This document shows positions 1 through 9,993 of a stretch of 64,000 nucleotides of DNA, one piece after another. How positions within the stretch are numbered: position 1 is the first letter of the stretch; every line of letters starts with the position of its first letter. The position numbers and the translations under genes were made by a program. This stretch comes from Arthrobacter echini (GTDB taxonomy: Bacteria > Actinomycetota > Actinomycetes > Actinomycetales > Micrococcaceae), in contig NZ_VSLD01000002.1 of the NCBI RefSeq assembly GCF_008107445.1, positions 1-64,000 on the forward strand. The letters run 5' to 3'. A model generated the notes under the pieces. That model did no database searches and had not been told where the DNA came from. It was given only the letters and a program-made list of their open reading frames with translations.

Positions 1-129
1 TTCTACCTGGACTACGTGAACGTGAAGCCCGACTACGTCAAGGCCTGGTGGAACCTGGTGAACTGGACCGACGTCCAGGCACGCCACCAGGCGGCCACCA
101 CCGGGGCCTCCACCCTCATCACCCCCTGA
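1..129 (+). CDS. sodA: Superoxide dismutase (Fe/Mn type), C-terminal end only
   Basis: The last 42 residues and TGA stop of a gene that begins before the window. The run [16 protein letters not shown] is the conserved C-terminal stretch of iron/manganese superoxide dismutases, which convert superoxide to peroxide and oxygen in the cytoplasm. The Asp and His metal ligands (the D-x-W-E-H region) would lie just upstream and cannot be seen, so the metal cannot be judged. The tail after this run ([16 protein letters not shown]) is ordinary for the family. It reads in the same direction as gap, 109 bases downstream, but the gap is long enough for gap to have its own promoter. Confidence 0.85.
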   Translation, partial: FYLDYVNVKPDYVKAWWNLVNWTDVQARHQAATTGASTLITP

Positions 130-223
130 CACTCCCGCACGAGAACGGCACGACGGTGTGCCCGGCCTGAGCTCTACCAGTCGCCGGCACCCGTGATGGG
201 TTGATCGGTGGCACCACCTATGA

Positions 224-1249
<1,026 letters not shown>

Positions 1250-1261
1250 GCGGGATCCATC

Positions 1262-2512
1262 GTGGCTTACGCATCTCTGGACGATCTGCTCGCCGAGGGC
1301 GTGCGCGGGCGGCGCATCCTCGTGCGGTCCGATCTCAATGTCCCCCTCAGCGGGGAGGTCCCCGCTGTCCGGGTCACCGACGACGGACGCGTACGGGCCT
1401 CCCTGCCCGTCCTGGAGCGTCTGACGGAGGCCGGAGCCGCCGTCGTGGTGATGGCGCACCTCGGGCGACCCAAGGGTGTTCCCGAGGAGAAGTACTCCCT
1501 CAAGCCGGCCGTGGACGTCCTGCGCGATCTGGCGCGCTTCCCGGTCACGCTGGCTCCTGACACGAGCGATGACGGTGCGCGCGCCGCCGCAGCCGGACTG
1601 GCGGAGGGCGAGGTGCTCGTCCTGGAGAACGTGCGGTTCGATGCGCGGGAGACCAGCAAGGACGACGCCGAGCGCTCCGCGTTCGCCCGGGAACTGGCCG
1701 ATCTGGTGGGTGACGACGGCGCCTACGTCGACGACGCCTTCGGGGCCGTGCATCGCCGGCACGCGAGCGTCTACGACGTCGCAGCCCTGCTGCCCGCCTA
1801 TCTGGGGGACCTGGTGACGGCGGAACTCACCGTCCTGGAACGTCTGACGCCCGAGCCGCAGCGGCCCTTCGTCGTCGTCCTGGGAGGGTCGAAGGTCTCC
1901 GACAAGCTGGCCGTGATCGAGAACCTGATCGGCACCGCCGATCGGATCCTCGTGGGCGGGGGAATGGTCTTCACCTTCCTCGCGGCCCAGGGGCACGACG
2001 TCGGATCCAGTCTGCTCGAGGAGGATCGCATCGACACGGTGCGTGGCTACCTGGAGCGCGGATCACGGGACGGCACGCAGTTCGTACTGCCCACGGACAT
2101 CGTCGTCGCGGAAACGTTCGCGGCCGACGCCGAGCACGGCGTGGTCGCGGCGGATGCGATGGAGTCCGGGCCGTTCGGCAACGCCGGGATCGGACTGGAC
2201 ATCGGTCCGGCCACCGGAACCGACTTCGCCGCGAACATCGCCGAGGCGAGGACCGTCTTCTGGAACGGACCCATGGGGGTCTTCGAGTTCGACGCCTTCG
2301 CCACCGGGACGCGCGCGGTGGCCCAGGCCCTCGTGGACGCACAGGCGGCCGGGGCGCTGACCGTGGTGGGTGGAGGCGACTCCGCCGCGGCCGTCCGGGG
2401 CCTCGGTTTCGCCGACGGGCAGTTCGGGCACATCTCCACGGGCGGGGGTGCCAGCCTCGAGTATCTGGAGGGGAAGGAACTCCCCGGACTCACGGCCCTC
2501 GCCCGCGACTGA
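1262..2512 (+). CDS. pgk: Phosphoglycerate kinase
   Basis: 416 residues, slightly longer than the usual 390-400. Transfers the acyl phosphate of 1,3-bisphosphoglycerate to ADP in the cytoplasm. Family marks seen: [12 protein letters not shown] near the N-terminus (substrate domain), [12 protein letters not shown], the [14 protein letters not shown] segment that opens the nucleotide domain, and the GGGDSAAAV and [15 protein letters not shown] loops near the C-terminus. GTG start 12 bases after gap. A 95-base gap with a strong hairpin separates it from tpiA, unlike the tight gap-pgk junction, so the message may be processed or partly ended here. Confidence 0.98.
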   Translation: MAYASLDDLLAEGVRGRRILVRSDLNVPLSGEVPAVRVTDDGRVRASLPVLERLTEAGAAVVVMAHLGRPKGVPEEKYSLKPAVDVLRDLARFPVTLAPDTSDDGARAAAAGLAEGEVLVLENVRFDARETSKDDAERSAFARELADLVGDDGAYVDDAFGAVHRRHASVYDVAALLPAYLGDLVTAELTVLERLTPEPQRPFVVVLGGSKVSDKLAVIENLIGTADRILVGGGMVFTFLAAQGHDVGSSLLEEDRIDTVRGYLERGSRDGTQFVLPTDIVVAETFAADAEHGVVAADAMESGPFGNAGIGLDIGPATGTDFAANIAEARTVFWNGPMGVFEFDAFATGTRAVAQALVDAQAAGALTVVGGGDSAAAVRGLGFADGQFGHISTGGGASLEYLEGKELPGLTALARD

Positions 2513-2538
2513 CCGGGCCCGGACCCCCTGCTAGGACA

Positions 2539-2581
2539 ACGGCGGGATCCGCGCGGGGGGAACCCGAGCGGATCCCGCCGT
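2539..2581. terminator. 14-bp perfect hairpin between pgk and tpiA
   Basis: Arms 2539-2552 (acggcgggatccgc) and 2568-2581 pair without mismatch around a 15-base loop. No T-run follows, so it is not a classical intrinsic terminator. It lies inside an operon, between the pgk stop and the tpiA ribosome-binding site; partial termination or message stabilisation are both possible. Confidence 0.55.
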
Positions 2582-2607
2582 CATGAACGCAACGGATGGA
2601 GCAGCAG

Positions 2608-3423
2608 ATGACCACCTCGACCAACGGCGCCTTCGATCGCCGACCCCTCATCGCCGGCAACTGGAAGATGAACCTGGACCACATGCAGGGAATCACGTTC
2701 CTGCAGAAGCTGGCCTGGACCCTCGACGACGCCGGTCACGACTTCTCGCGCGTGGAAGTGTCCGTCTTCCCGCCGTTCACAGACCTGCGCGGCGTGCAGA
2801 CCCTCGTGAAGGGTGACACCCTCGACGTGGTCTACGGGGGTCAGGATCTCTCGCCCGAGGACTCCGGCGCCTACACCGGGGACATCTCCGGACAGTTCCT
2901 CCAGAAGCTCGACTGCACCTACGTGCTGGTGGGGCACTCGGAGCGGCGCACGATCCACGCCGAATCGGACGAACTGCTCAACCGGAAGGTGCACGCGGCC
3001 TATCGCCACGGTCTCGTCCCCGTGCTCTGCGTGGGAGAGGGACTGGAGGTCCGGCAGGCCGGGACACACGTGGAGCACACCCTGGAGCAGCTGCGCCGGG
3101 GAGTGGCCGATCTGTCCGCCGAGCAGGTTTCCTCCCTCGTGGTCGCCTACGAACCGGTCTGGGCGATCGGGACGGGGGAGGTCGCCGGCCCTGAGGACGC
3201 GCAGGAGATGTGCGCCGCAATCCGGTCCGAACTCGAGACGCTGTCCGGCGCGGAGGCGGCCGCGAGGACACGCCTCCTCTACGGAGGCTCGGTGAAGGCC
3301 GCGAACGCGGCCAGCATCCTCCGGGAGCGTGATGTGGACGGCGTCCTCGTGGGCGGCGCGAGCCTCGATGTGGCCGAGTTTGCTAGTATTGTCAGGTTCG
3401 AACAGCATCTGGTGACAGACTAG
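2608..3423 (+). CDS. tpiA: Triosephosphate isomerase
   Basis: 271 residues from the chosen start. Interconverts dihydroxyacetone phosphate and glyceraldehyde 3-phosphate. The catalytic set is complete: K20 in GNWKMN, H110 in VGHSERR and E182 in [10 protein letters not shown]; the phosphate-binding YGGSVK and GVLVGGASL loops follow. An in-frame ATG at 2596 would add four residues (MEQQ), but GGAG at 2598-2601 sits six bases before the ATG at 2608, so 2608 is preferred. Third gene of the glycolytic operon, 54 bases before secG. A TAGTAT box at 3384-3389 inside its 3-prime end could add a promoter for secG. Confidence 0.97.
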   Translation: MTTSTNGAFDRRPLIAGNWKMNLDHMQGITFLQKLAWTLDDAGHDFSRVEVSVFPPFTDLRGVQTLVKGDTLDVVYGGQDLSPEDSGAYTGDISGQFLQKLDCTYVLVGHSERRTIHAESDELLNRKVHAAYRHGLVPVLCVGEGLEVRQAGTHVEHTLEQLRRGVADLSAEQVSSLVVAYEPVWAIGTGEVAGPEDAQEMCAAIRSELETLSGAEAAARTRLLYGGSVKAANAASILRERDVDGVLVGGASLDVAEFASIVRFEQHLVTD

Positions 3424-3477
3424 TTCCGAGCGTCGGCCGCTTCCGTGAAGCGGTCATCCGAGCCTTGAAAGGGCCCC

Positions 3478-3729
3478 GTGGAAATCCTCCGTATCATCCT
3501 GCTCGTCCTGCTCGGCGTCACGAGCCTCCTGCTCACTCTGCTGATCCTGCTCCACAAGGGTCGCGGAGGCGGCATGTCCGACATGTTCGGCGGCGGTATG
3601 ACGTCCAGCATGGGGTCCTCGGGCGTCGCCGAACGCAACCTGAACCGCTTCACGGTTGCCCTGGGACTGTCCTGGGGCGTGGTGATCGTGGCGCTCGGTC
3701 TCATCCAGCGTTTCGCGGTCGACGCATAG
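3478..3729 (+). CDS. secG: Preprotein translocase subunit SecG
   Basis: 83 residues, the usual size. SecG is the small membrane subunit of the SecYEG protein-export channel. Two hydrophobic segments are visible, roughly residues 2-23 (ILRIILLVLLGVTSLLLTLL) and 56-78, separated by the glycine/methionine-rich loop with GRGGGMSDMFGGGM that is typical of SecG. GTG start with GAAAGGG a few bases upstream. Placement after tpiA is the standard actinobacterial order. It ends before a strong terminator shared with the converging pentose phosphate operon. Confidence 0.95.
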   Translation: MEILRIILLVLLGVTSLLLTLLILLHKGRGGGMSDMFGGGMTSSMGSSGVAERNLNRFTVALGLSWGVVIVALGLIQRFAVDA

Positions 3730-3817
3730 ATCGTCGAGAAGGCCCAGCTTCATCGAGCTCTTCGGCCCTGACCGAGTACGACGAGCACTACGGGCGATGA
3801 GCACCACGAGCATCGAT

Positions 3818-3859
3818 GCAGAACGCCCCGCAGCCGAAGCAGGCTGCGGGGCGTTCTGC
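3818..3859. terminator. Bidirectional terminator hairpin between secG and pgl
   Basis: Perfect 18-bp stem: gcagaacgccccgcagcc at 3818-3835 pairs with 3842-3859 around a 6-base loop. It sits between two converging operons, about 90 bases after the secG stop and 18 bases before the pgl stop, and can work in both directions. No long T-run on either side, which is common in GC-rich actinobacteria. Confidence 0.85.
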
Positions 3860-3876
3860 GTCCGGAGGAGGGTGGC

Positions 3877-4692
3877 TCAGTCGTCCGCGTCGTCGTCGGA
3901 GGTGATGAGTCGCCCCGGAAGTTGCTCCGCGGCGTCCTGGTCGACGAGCCACAGGGTACGGAGTCGTCCCCGCGCACCGGCAGCCGGGACCTGGACGTGG
4001 CCCGCTCCGGCGAGGGCGAGACCTACGGCACCTGCCTTGTCGCTGCCGCTGACGGTCAGCCACACCTCCTGAGCACTGTTGATCGCCTCGAGGGTGAGGC
4101 TCACGCGCTGCGGCGGAGGCTTCGGTGCATCGGCGACGCCCACCGTCGTCGAACCCCTGGTGCGGATGCCCCCGAGCTCGGGGAAAAGGGAGGCGATGTG
4201 GGCATCGGGTCCCACGCCGAGCAGGAGGACGTCGAAGCGGGGGAGCCGTGGATCCTGCTCCCCGGCACCGACCCCCTCCGTGCCTTCCGCCGAGGCGACT
4301 TCCGCCAATTGCCTCGCGTAGTCCTCCGCGGCGGCGTCCTGGTCGGGGAAGTCGTCCGTCGAGCCGAACTCGTGCACCTTCCGGGGATCCACCGGGATGT
4401 GCTCCAGGAGGGCCGAGCGGGCCTGGACGGCGTTGCGGTCCGGATCATCGGCCGGGAGGAAGCGCTCGTCACCCCACCAGAAGTGCACCCTGGACCAGTC
4501 CACGGCCCGATGGGCCGGTGACTCGGCTACCGCCTGCAGGGCTGCCGTGCCGATCGAACCACCCGTGAGGACCACCGTCGCGGTCCCCAGCTCGCTCTGC
4601 ACATCCACCAGGCGCGTGATGAGCCTGGCGGCGACGGCCGCCGCCAGGGAGGCCTGGGACGGGTGGATGCCTACTCTCGGTTCAGCGCTCAT
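3877..4692 (-). CDS. pgl: 6-phosphogluconolactonase
   Basis: 271 residues, normal length for the SolB/DevB type. Hydrolyses 6-phosphogluconolactone to 6-phosphogluconate, the second step of the oxidative pentose phosphate pathway. Motifs: VVLTGGSIG near residue 43, WWGDERFLPADDPDRN around 75, and LLGVGPDAHIASLFPE around 160, as in the glucosamine-6-phosphate isomerase/lactonase fold. Its ATG overlaps the opcA stop by 11 bases, so the two are translationally coupled. Last gene of the minus-strand operon tkt-tal-pgi-zwf-opcA-pgl. A GAGGAG lies upstream of the start. Confidence 0.96.
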   Translation of the reverse strand: MSAEPRVGIHPSQASLAAAVAARLITRLVDVQSELGTATVVLTGGSIGTAALQAVAESPAHRAVDWSRVHFWWGDERFLPADDPDRNAVQARSALLEHIPVDPRKVHEFGSTDDFPDQDAAAEDYARQLAEVASAEGTEGVGAGEQDPRLPRFDVLLLGVGPDAHIASLFPELGGIRTRGSTTVGVADAPKPPPQRVSLTLEAINSAQEVWLTVSGSDKAGAVGLALAGAGHVQVPAAGARGRLRTLWLVDQDAAEQLPGRLITSDDDADD

Positions 4693-5626
4693 GGTCCGGT
4701 ACGCTCCTCAGCTTGGTCCGGGCAAGGCCCTGGGTGATGACTTCCCCGAACACTTCGTCGGGGTCCAACCGCCGCAGCTCCTCCGCCAGGCAGTCGCGCA
4801 GGCTCCGACGGGGCAGGGAGATGTGCTGGACGGGCTGACCGGGCTGGTGGAGTTCGGCGACGTCGAGATCGGGTCGGTACAGCTCGATGTCCCCGCCGTC
4901 GCGCACCAGGCGGACGCGTCTGAGCCCGGTGCCTGGGTCCCCGGCCACGATGGTCACAGGCACGTCGAGTGCCTGACCGAGCCACGCGGCGAGCAGGACG
5001 GTGCTGGGGGAGTCGGAGGCTCCCTCGACACTCACGGCGGTGACCGGAGCGTCGCCCCTGACCTGATCCATGACGGCGGCGAGCTGGACACGCCAGTTGG
5101 TCAGGCGCGTCCAGGCGAGATCTGTGTCCCCGGCCGTGTAGGTGGCACCGATGGTGAACAGTGCCTCCGTGGGCTCGGGTTCCTGGGCCGCGTCGGTGAT
5201 CCTGCGGTGGGCGATGCTGCCGATCGAGGTCCGTCCGGTGGCCGCCGGGGCGCCGTGCGGCCACCAGGCGACGATCGGTGCGTCCGGCAGCAGCAGGGCG
5301 GAGACCAGCGACTCGTTCTCCTCGGCCAGGGCCCCGTACCCGCGGAGCACGATCACCTCCGAGGCGCCGGCGTCCCCGCCGACGCGGATCTGGCCGTCGA
5401 GTCTCGTCGGCTCGTCGGCGGAACCCTCGGCGAGGACGATGATCCGGCAGGGATGCTCGCGGCTGGCCTGGTTCGCGGCGTCGATCGCATCCTCCTCGTC
5501 ACCGGAGCGCGTCATCACCACCAGCGTCAGGACCCGCCCCAGTGCCACGACGCCGCCACGGTCGCGCAGCGACATCAGTTCCTTCGACACCTTCGACGTG
5601 GTGGTGTCGGGTAGCTCCACGATCAT
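4682..5626 (-). CDS. opcA: Glucose-6-phosphate dehydrogenase assembly protein OpcA
   Basis: 314 residues. OpcA activates glucose-6-phosphate dehydrogenase; it is found in cyanobacteria and actinobacteria and almost always sits next to zwf, as here. The N-terminus MIVELPDTTTSKVSKEL and the later VVAWWPHGAP and GSIAHRRITDA segments match the actinobacterial family. The gene starts inside the zwf stop (ATGA, 5623-5626) and ends overlapping pgl. No catalytic motif is expected. The position between zwf and pgl leaves little doubt about the role. Confidence 0.95.
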   Translation of the reverse strand: MIVELPDTTTSKVSKELMSLRDRGGVVALGRVLTLVVMTRSGDEEDAIDAANQASREHPCRIIVLAEGSADEPTRLDGQIRVGGDAGASEVIVLRGYGALAEENESLVSALLLPDAPIVAWWPHGAPAATGRTSIGSIAHRRITDAAQEPEPTEALFTIGATYTAGDTDLAWTRLTNWRVQLAAVMDQVRGDAPVTAVSVEGASDSPSTVLLAAWLGQALDVPVTIVAGDPGTGLRRVRLVRDGGDIELYRPDLDVAELHQPGQPVQHISLPRRSLRDCLAEELRRLDPDEVFGEVITQGLARTKLRSVPDHER

Positions 5627-7170
5627 GGCCTTCTCCAGGTTCGTCCGTCGGCTGTGAGCAGCTCGTCCGCCGAGTCGGGGCCCCAGCTTCCCGGCTCATA
5701 GGTCTCCGGCTGGCCGTCGAGCGACTGCCAGTACTTCTCGAACGGATCGAGGATCTGCCACGAGAGCTCCACCTCCTGCTGGCGGGGGAAGAGGGGTGGC
5801 TCTCCGAGCAGCACGTCAAGGATGAGGCGTTCGTAGGCCTCCGGACTGGACTCCGTGAAGGAGTGGCCGTAGCCGAAATCCATCGTGACATCGCGGACCT
5901 CGGTCTGGGTGCCCGGCACCTTCGACCCGAAGCGGATGGTGACCCCCTCGTCCGGCTGCACGCGGATGACGACGGCGTTCTGGCCGAAGTCCTCCTCGCT
6001 GTGATCCCTGAACAGGAGATTCGGTGCACGCTTGAAGACGACGGCGATCTCGGTCACCCTGCGTCCCAGGCGCTTGCCTGCCCTGAGGTAGAAGGGCACG
6101 CCCGCCCACCGACGGGTGTGGATGTCCAGGCGGAGCGCCGCGAAACTCTCCGTGGTCGAATCGGCAGGAATGCCGTCCTCCTCGAGGAAGCCGTTCACCT
6201 GTTCGCCGCCCTGCCACCCGGACTCGTACTGTCCGCGGGCCGAGCGGCCCGAGAGGTCCTCGGGTAGCTCGACGGCGGCGAGCACCTTCTCCTTCTCGGC
6301 GCGGAGGTGGTCCGCGTCGAACGAGATGGGTTCCTCCATCGCCGTGAGGGCGAGCAGCTGCAGGAGGTGGTTCTGGATGACGTCGCGCGCTGCTCCGACG
6401 CCGTCGTAGTACCCTGCCCGACTGCCGATCCCGATGTCCTCGGCCATGGTGATCTGCACATGGTCCACGTAGTTGGCATTCCACAGTGGCTCGAAGAGCT
6501 GGTTGGCGAAGCGCAGGGCCAGGATGTTCTGGACCGTCTCCTTGCCCAGGTAGTGGTCGATCCTGAACACGGCGTCGGGAGGGAAGACCTCCTCCACGAT
6601 CCGGTTCAGCTCACGGGCGGACTCCAGGTCGTGCCCGAAGGGCTTCTCGATGACCACGCGGCGCCACTGGTCGTCCTCGGGCCGGGCCAGGCCGTGTTCG
6701 GAGAGTTTCTGGCAGACGGCCTCGAAAGCATTGGGTGGGATCGACAGGTAGAACGCGTGGTTACCGCGTGTTCCGCGGTTCCGGTCCAGCTCGTCGAGAC
6801 ACTCCTGCAGATTCCGGAAGGCGTCGTCGTCGTCGAAGGTGCCCTGGACGAAGCGGATGCCCGCCGCGAGCTGCTCCCACACGGTGTCGTTGAACGGCGT
6901 CCGCGCGTACTTCGTGACGGATTCCCTGACCTCCGCCACGAAGTCCTCATGACGCCACTCACGGCGGCCGAAGCCGACGAGCCCGAAACTCGGGGGCAGG
7001 AGCCCCCGGTTGGCCAGATCGTAGATCGCGGGCATCAGCTTCTTCCGGGCGAGATCACCCGTCACGCCGAAGAGGACGAGCGACGACGGCCCGGCGATCC
7101 GGCTGAGCCGCCGGTCGCGGGGATCACGGAGCGGATTAGACGTGGTGGACCTCCTGCCGGACGGACTCAC
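5623..7170 (-). CDS. zwf: Glucose-6-phosphate 1-dehydrogenase
   Basis: 515 residues, full length. Oxidises glucose 6-phosphate to the lactone with reduction of NADP, the entry into the pentose phosphate pathway. Seen: the coenzyme motif GVTGDLARKKLMPAIY near residue 34, the substrate motif RIDHYLGKETVQN near 200 with its catalytic His, and EKPFGHDLESA before it. GTG start overlapping the pgi stop (GTGA at 7167-7170), with GGGGAG five bases upstream inside pgi. A basic N-terminal extension of about 25 residues precedes the Rossmann domain. Coupled on both sides, to pgi and opcA. Confidence 0.98.
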   Translation of the reverse strand: MSPSGRRSTTSNPLRDPRDRRLSRIAGPSSLVLFGVTGDLARKKLMPAIYDLANRGLLPPSFGLVGFGRREWRHEDFVAEVRESVTKYARTPFNDTVWEQLAAGIRFVQGTFDDDDAFRNLQECLDELDRNRGTRGNHAFYLSIPPNAFEAVCQKLSEHGLARPEDDQWRRVVIEKPFGHDLESARELNRIVEEVFPPDAVFRIDHYLGKETVQNILALRFANQLFEPLWNANYVDHVQITMAEDIGIGSRAGYYDGVGAARDVIQNHLLQLLALTAMEEPISFDADHLRAEKEKVLAAVELPEDLSGRSARGQYESGWQGGEQVNGFLEEDGIPADSTTESFAALRLDIHTRRWAGVPFYLRAGKRLGRRVTEIAVVFKRAPNLLFRDHSEEDFGQNAVVIRVQPDEGVTIRFGSKVPGTQTEVRDVTMDFGYGHSFTESSPEAYERLILDVLLGEPPLFPRQQEVELSWQILDPFEKYWQSLDGQPETYEPGSWGPDSADELLTADGRTWRRP

Positions 7171-8819
7171 CCGTTCTCCCCGGCACCGACGAGCGCGTCG
7201 ACAGCCGCACGCACCTGGGCCACGCCGGCGTCGCGGTCCGTGAGGTGGAGCCGGAGCACGGGCCGTCCGTGCTCCGCGAGCACCTGCGCATCACCGGCGG
7301 CCTGGGCAGCGATGAGCTCGCCGAAACCGAAGGGCTGATCGGGTATCGCCACGTCCTCGCCGCTTGCCGCGGTGAGCTGCAGGAACACACCCACGGGGGA
7401 GCCCCCCTTGTGGTACTGACCTGTCGAGTGCAGGAAGCGCGGTCCCCAGCCGAAGGTCACAGGGCGCCCCGTGACGTTCGCGAGGGGCGCGCGGACCTGC
7501 TCGAGCTCCGACTGCCCATGGCGGTCCAGGTACGCCTGCACGGACAGATATCCGTGGTCCGGCAGGCGTCCCAGGAGGGCTTGCAGGGCTTCACCCACCG
7601 TCGTCGCGGAACCGAGCAGGTCGGGGTCCCCACGGACCTCCACGACGCCGTCCACGAAAGCGGGAGGAGCGGACTCCGGCCGATCGTCGAGCAGGCCCCG
7701 CGCTGCCTTCTTGGCGGCCTCGACGTCGGGCTGATCGAACGGGTTGATACCGAGGATCCGGCCCGCGACGGCGACGGCGTACTCCCAGACGAAGAGCTGG
7801 CTGCCCAGGCTCCCCCTGACCAGGACGCGGGTGGCATCGGGGGTTCCGCTGTCCGACACCCCGTCCGCCGCGTCGCCGTCGAGCGGTGCTAGGAGGACGG
7901 GCAGGACATCGGGAGCCACCGCGTGGACCTCGGGTGCGTCGATCGATGAGACGACGGGCAGCAGACCCGTCCCCAGCTTTCCCGTCGATTCGGCGATCAA
8001 CTGCTCCGCCCAGTCCGCGAACCCGGGCAGGCCCGACCCGGCGTCGGCGAAGACGATCTTGTCGCGCAGCGGTGTGGTGCCGCCCAGGACCGCGCCGAGC
8101 TGCAGCCCCACGTTGTCCTCGGCATCGTCGCCGAGGAACTCGGCACTGTCCTCCGCGTCGTCAAGGAGGGTCTCGATGTCGGCCCCGGCCAGCCCGGACG
8201 GTACGAGCCCGAAGGCCGTCAGCGCCGAATAGCGGCCACCCACCTCGGGGTTCGCGGTGAACACCCTGCGATAGCCGGCCTTCCGCGAGGCTTCCTCGAG
8301 GGGCGATCCCGGATCGGTCACGACGACGATGCGCGAGGCCGCGTCGATACCGGCGTCGGTGAACGCCCGCTCGAAGAGGCGGCGCTGGGAGTCGGTCTCC
8401 ACCGTGGAGCCGGACTTCGACGACACGACGATCATCGTGCGTTGCAGGTCCTCGTCGAGGGCAGCCCGCACCTGCTCAGGGTCCGTCGCGTCGAGGACGA
8501 CGAGATCGACTCCCGCTTCCTTCGTGATGACCTCCGGAGCCAGCGAGGATCCCCCCATGCCGCAGAGGACCACGCGGTCCACGCCTTCGGCCCGGAGGTC
8601 GGCGCGCAGACCGGCAATCTCCGGGAGGAGGGCCCGTGAACCCTCGAACAGGTCGATCCAGCCGAGCCGGACCGACGCTTCGGTCTCTGCATCGTGGCCC
8701 CACAGTGTGGCGTCCTTGGCCATGAGCCTGGATGCCACCTGCTCGTCGACGAGGCCGGGTACGACCGCATCGACGGCGGCCAGGGCCGCTCCGGTCGCGA
8801 TGAGTGCGAATGAACCCAT
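7167..8819 (-). CDS. pgi: Glucose-6-phosphate isomerase
   Basis: 550 residues. Interconverts glucose 6-phosphate and fructose 6-phosphate. It contains SIS sugar-isomerase segments (VVLCGMGGSSLAPEV and VVSSKSGSTVETDS), but the overall sequence is the divergent actinobacterial type found beside tal and zwf rather than the E. coli Pgi. The family is sometimes fused to transaldolase; here the two are separate. ATG start with AAGGAG nine bases upstream, only five bases after the tal stop. In mycobacteria pgi lies elsewhere, so its insertion between tal and zwf is a lineage feature. Function is by family and context; I cannot confirm all active-site residues by eye. Confidence 0.9.
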   Translation of the reverse strand: MGSFALIATGAALAAVDAVVPGLVDEQVASRLMAKDATLWGHDAETEASVRLGWIDLFEGSRALLPEIAGLRADLRAEGVDRVVLCGMGGSSLAPEVITKEAGVDLVVLDATDPEQVRAALDEDLQRTMIVVSSKSGSTVETDSQRRLFERAFTDAGIDAASRIVVVTDPGSPLEEASRKAGYRRVFTANPEVGGRYSALTAFGLVPSGLAGADIETLLDDAEDSAEFLGDDAEDNVGLQLGAVLGGTTPLRDKIVFADAGSGLPGFADWAEQLIAESTGKLGTGLLPVVSSIDAPEVHAVAPDVLPVLLAPLDGDAADGVSDSGTPDATRVLVRGSLGSQLFVWEYAVAVAGRILGINPFDQPDVEAAKKAARGLLDDRPESAPPAFVDGVVEVRGDPDLLGSATTVGEALQALLGRLPDHGYLSVQAYLDRHGQSELEQVRAPLANVTGRPVTFGWGPRFLHSTGQYHKGGSPVGVFLQLTAASGEDVAIPDQPFGFGELIAAQAAGDAQVLAEHGRPVLRLHLTDRDAGVAQVRAAVDALVGAGENG

Positions 8820-8824
8820 GAGCC

Positions 8825-9934
8825 CTACTCCTTCGCTGCGTCTAGTGCGGACTGGACGGTCTCGAGCAATTCGGACCAGCTGGCCACGAACTTGTCGAGA
8901 CCCTCGGTCTCGAGTTGCTCCACGACGTCCCTGTAGGACACGCCGACGGCGTCGAGGCTGTCCAGGACCCCGGTCGATTCCTCGTACGTCCCGGTGACGG
9001 TGTCACCCTCGACGACGCCGTGGTCTGCCATCGCATCGAGGGTCTTCTCCGGCATGGTGTTGACGACATCGGGGGCCACCAGGCCGACGACGTACAGCGT
9101 GTCCGGAAGATCAGGGTCCTTCACGCCCGTCGAGGCCCAGAGCGGCCGCTGGGCACTCGCCCCTGCTGCTTCGAGGACCTGCCAGCGCTCGGAGGAGAAC
9201 TGTTCCTGGAAGATCTGGTAGGCCAGACGGGCGTTCGCCAGGCCTGCCTTGCCCTTGAGCGCCTTCGCCTCGTCCGAGCCGATGGTGTCGAGTCGTGCGT
9301 CGATCTCGGAGTCGACGCGGGAGACGAAGAAGGAGGCCACGGAGTGGAGGCTGGAAAGATCGTGCCCGTTCTCCTTCGCCTGCTCCAGGCCGAGCATGAA
9401 GGCGTTGATGACGGCGCGGTACCGCTCGAGGGAGAAGATCAGCGTCACATTGACGCTGATGCCCGCTGCAAGCGTCGACGAGATGGCCTCGAGTCCCTCG
9501 ACCGTGGCGGGGATCTTGATCAGCACGTTGGTCCGCTGGACCTTCGCGTGCAGGCGCTTGGCCTCGGCGATGGTTCCAGCGGTGTCGCGCGAGAGGCGGG
9601 GATCCACCTCGATGGAGACGCGGCCGTCCACGCCCCCGGAGCGCTCGGCCTCCTCGGCGAAGAGATCGCAGGCCTGGGAGACGTCGTGCGTGGTGATGTC
9701 GAAGACGGCCTGGTCCACATCGGCCCCTGCCGCGGCGAGTGCTCCGACCTGGGAGGCATAGGACTCGCCCTGCTTGAGCGCCGCAGCGAAGATGCTCGGG
9801 TTCGTCGTGACGCCGACGACGTTCAGATCCTCGATGAGGTGCTTGAAGGCGCCCGAGTTGATGCGCTCCCGGGAGAGGTCGTCGAGCCAGATGGAGACTC
9901 CGGCGGCGGAGAGCGCGGCAGTGGGTGTTGTCAT
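8825..9934 (-). CDS. tal: Transaldolase
   Basis: 369 residues from the ATG at 9934. Moves a dihydroxyacetone unit between sugar phosphates through a lysine Schiff base. Motifs: [16 protein letters not shown] near the N-terminus (type signature) and [16 protein letters not shown] with the catalytic lysine. The open frame runs further upstream to 10312, but that part lies over tkt and is not real; AAAGGAG seven bases before 9934 and the expected N-terminus [20 protein letters not shown] fix the start. 59 bases after tkt, five bases before pgi. Confidence 0.97.
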   Translation of the reverse strand: MTTPTAALSAAGVSIWLDDLSRERINSGAFKHLIEDLNVVGVTTNPSIFAAALKQGESYASQVGALAAAGADVDQAVFDITTHDVSQACDLFAEEAERSGGVDGRVSIEVDPRLSRDTAGTIAEAKRLHAKVQRTNVLIKIPATVEGLEAISSTLAAGISVNVTLIFSLERYRAVINAFMLGLEQAKENGHDLSSLHSVASFFVSRVDSEIDARLDTIGSDEAKALKGKAGLANARLAYQIFQEQFSSERWQVLEAAGASAQRPLWASTGVKDPDLPDTLYVVGLVAPDVVNTMPEKTLDAMADHGVVEGDTVTGTYEESTGVLDSLDAVGVSYRDVVEQLETEGLDKFVASWSELLETVQSALDAAKE

Positions 9935-9993
9935 GATGTGCTCCTTTTCCGCGTCAGCGGAACTAGTGCTGGAAGAGGGACGGGAGGGGACTG

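Noticed and set aside
3730-3876. A missing rbpA-like gene after secG
   Set aside because: The gap has no frame with the expected zinc motif; it holds only the terminator.
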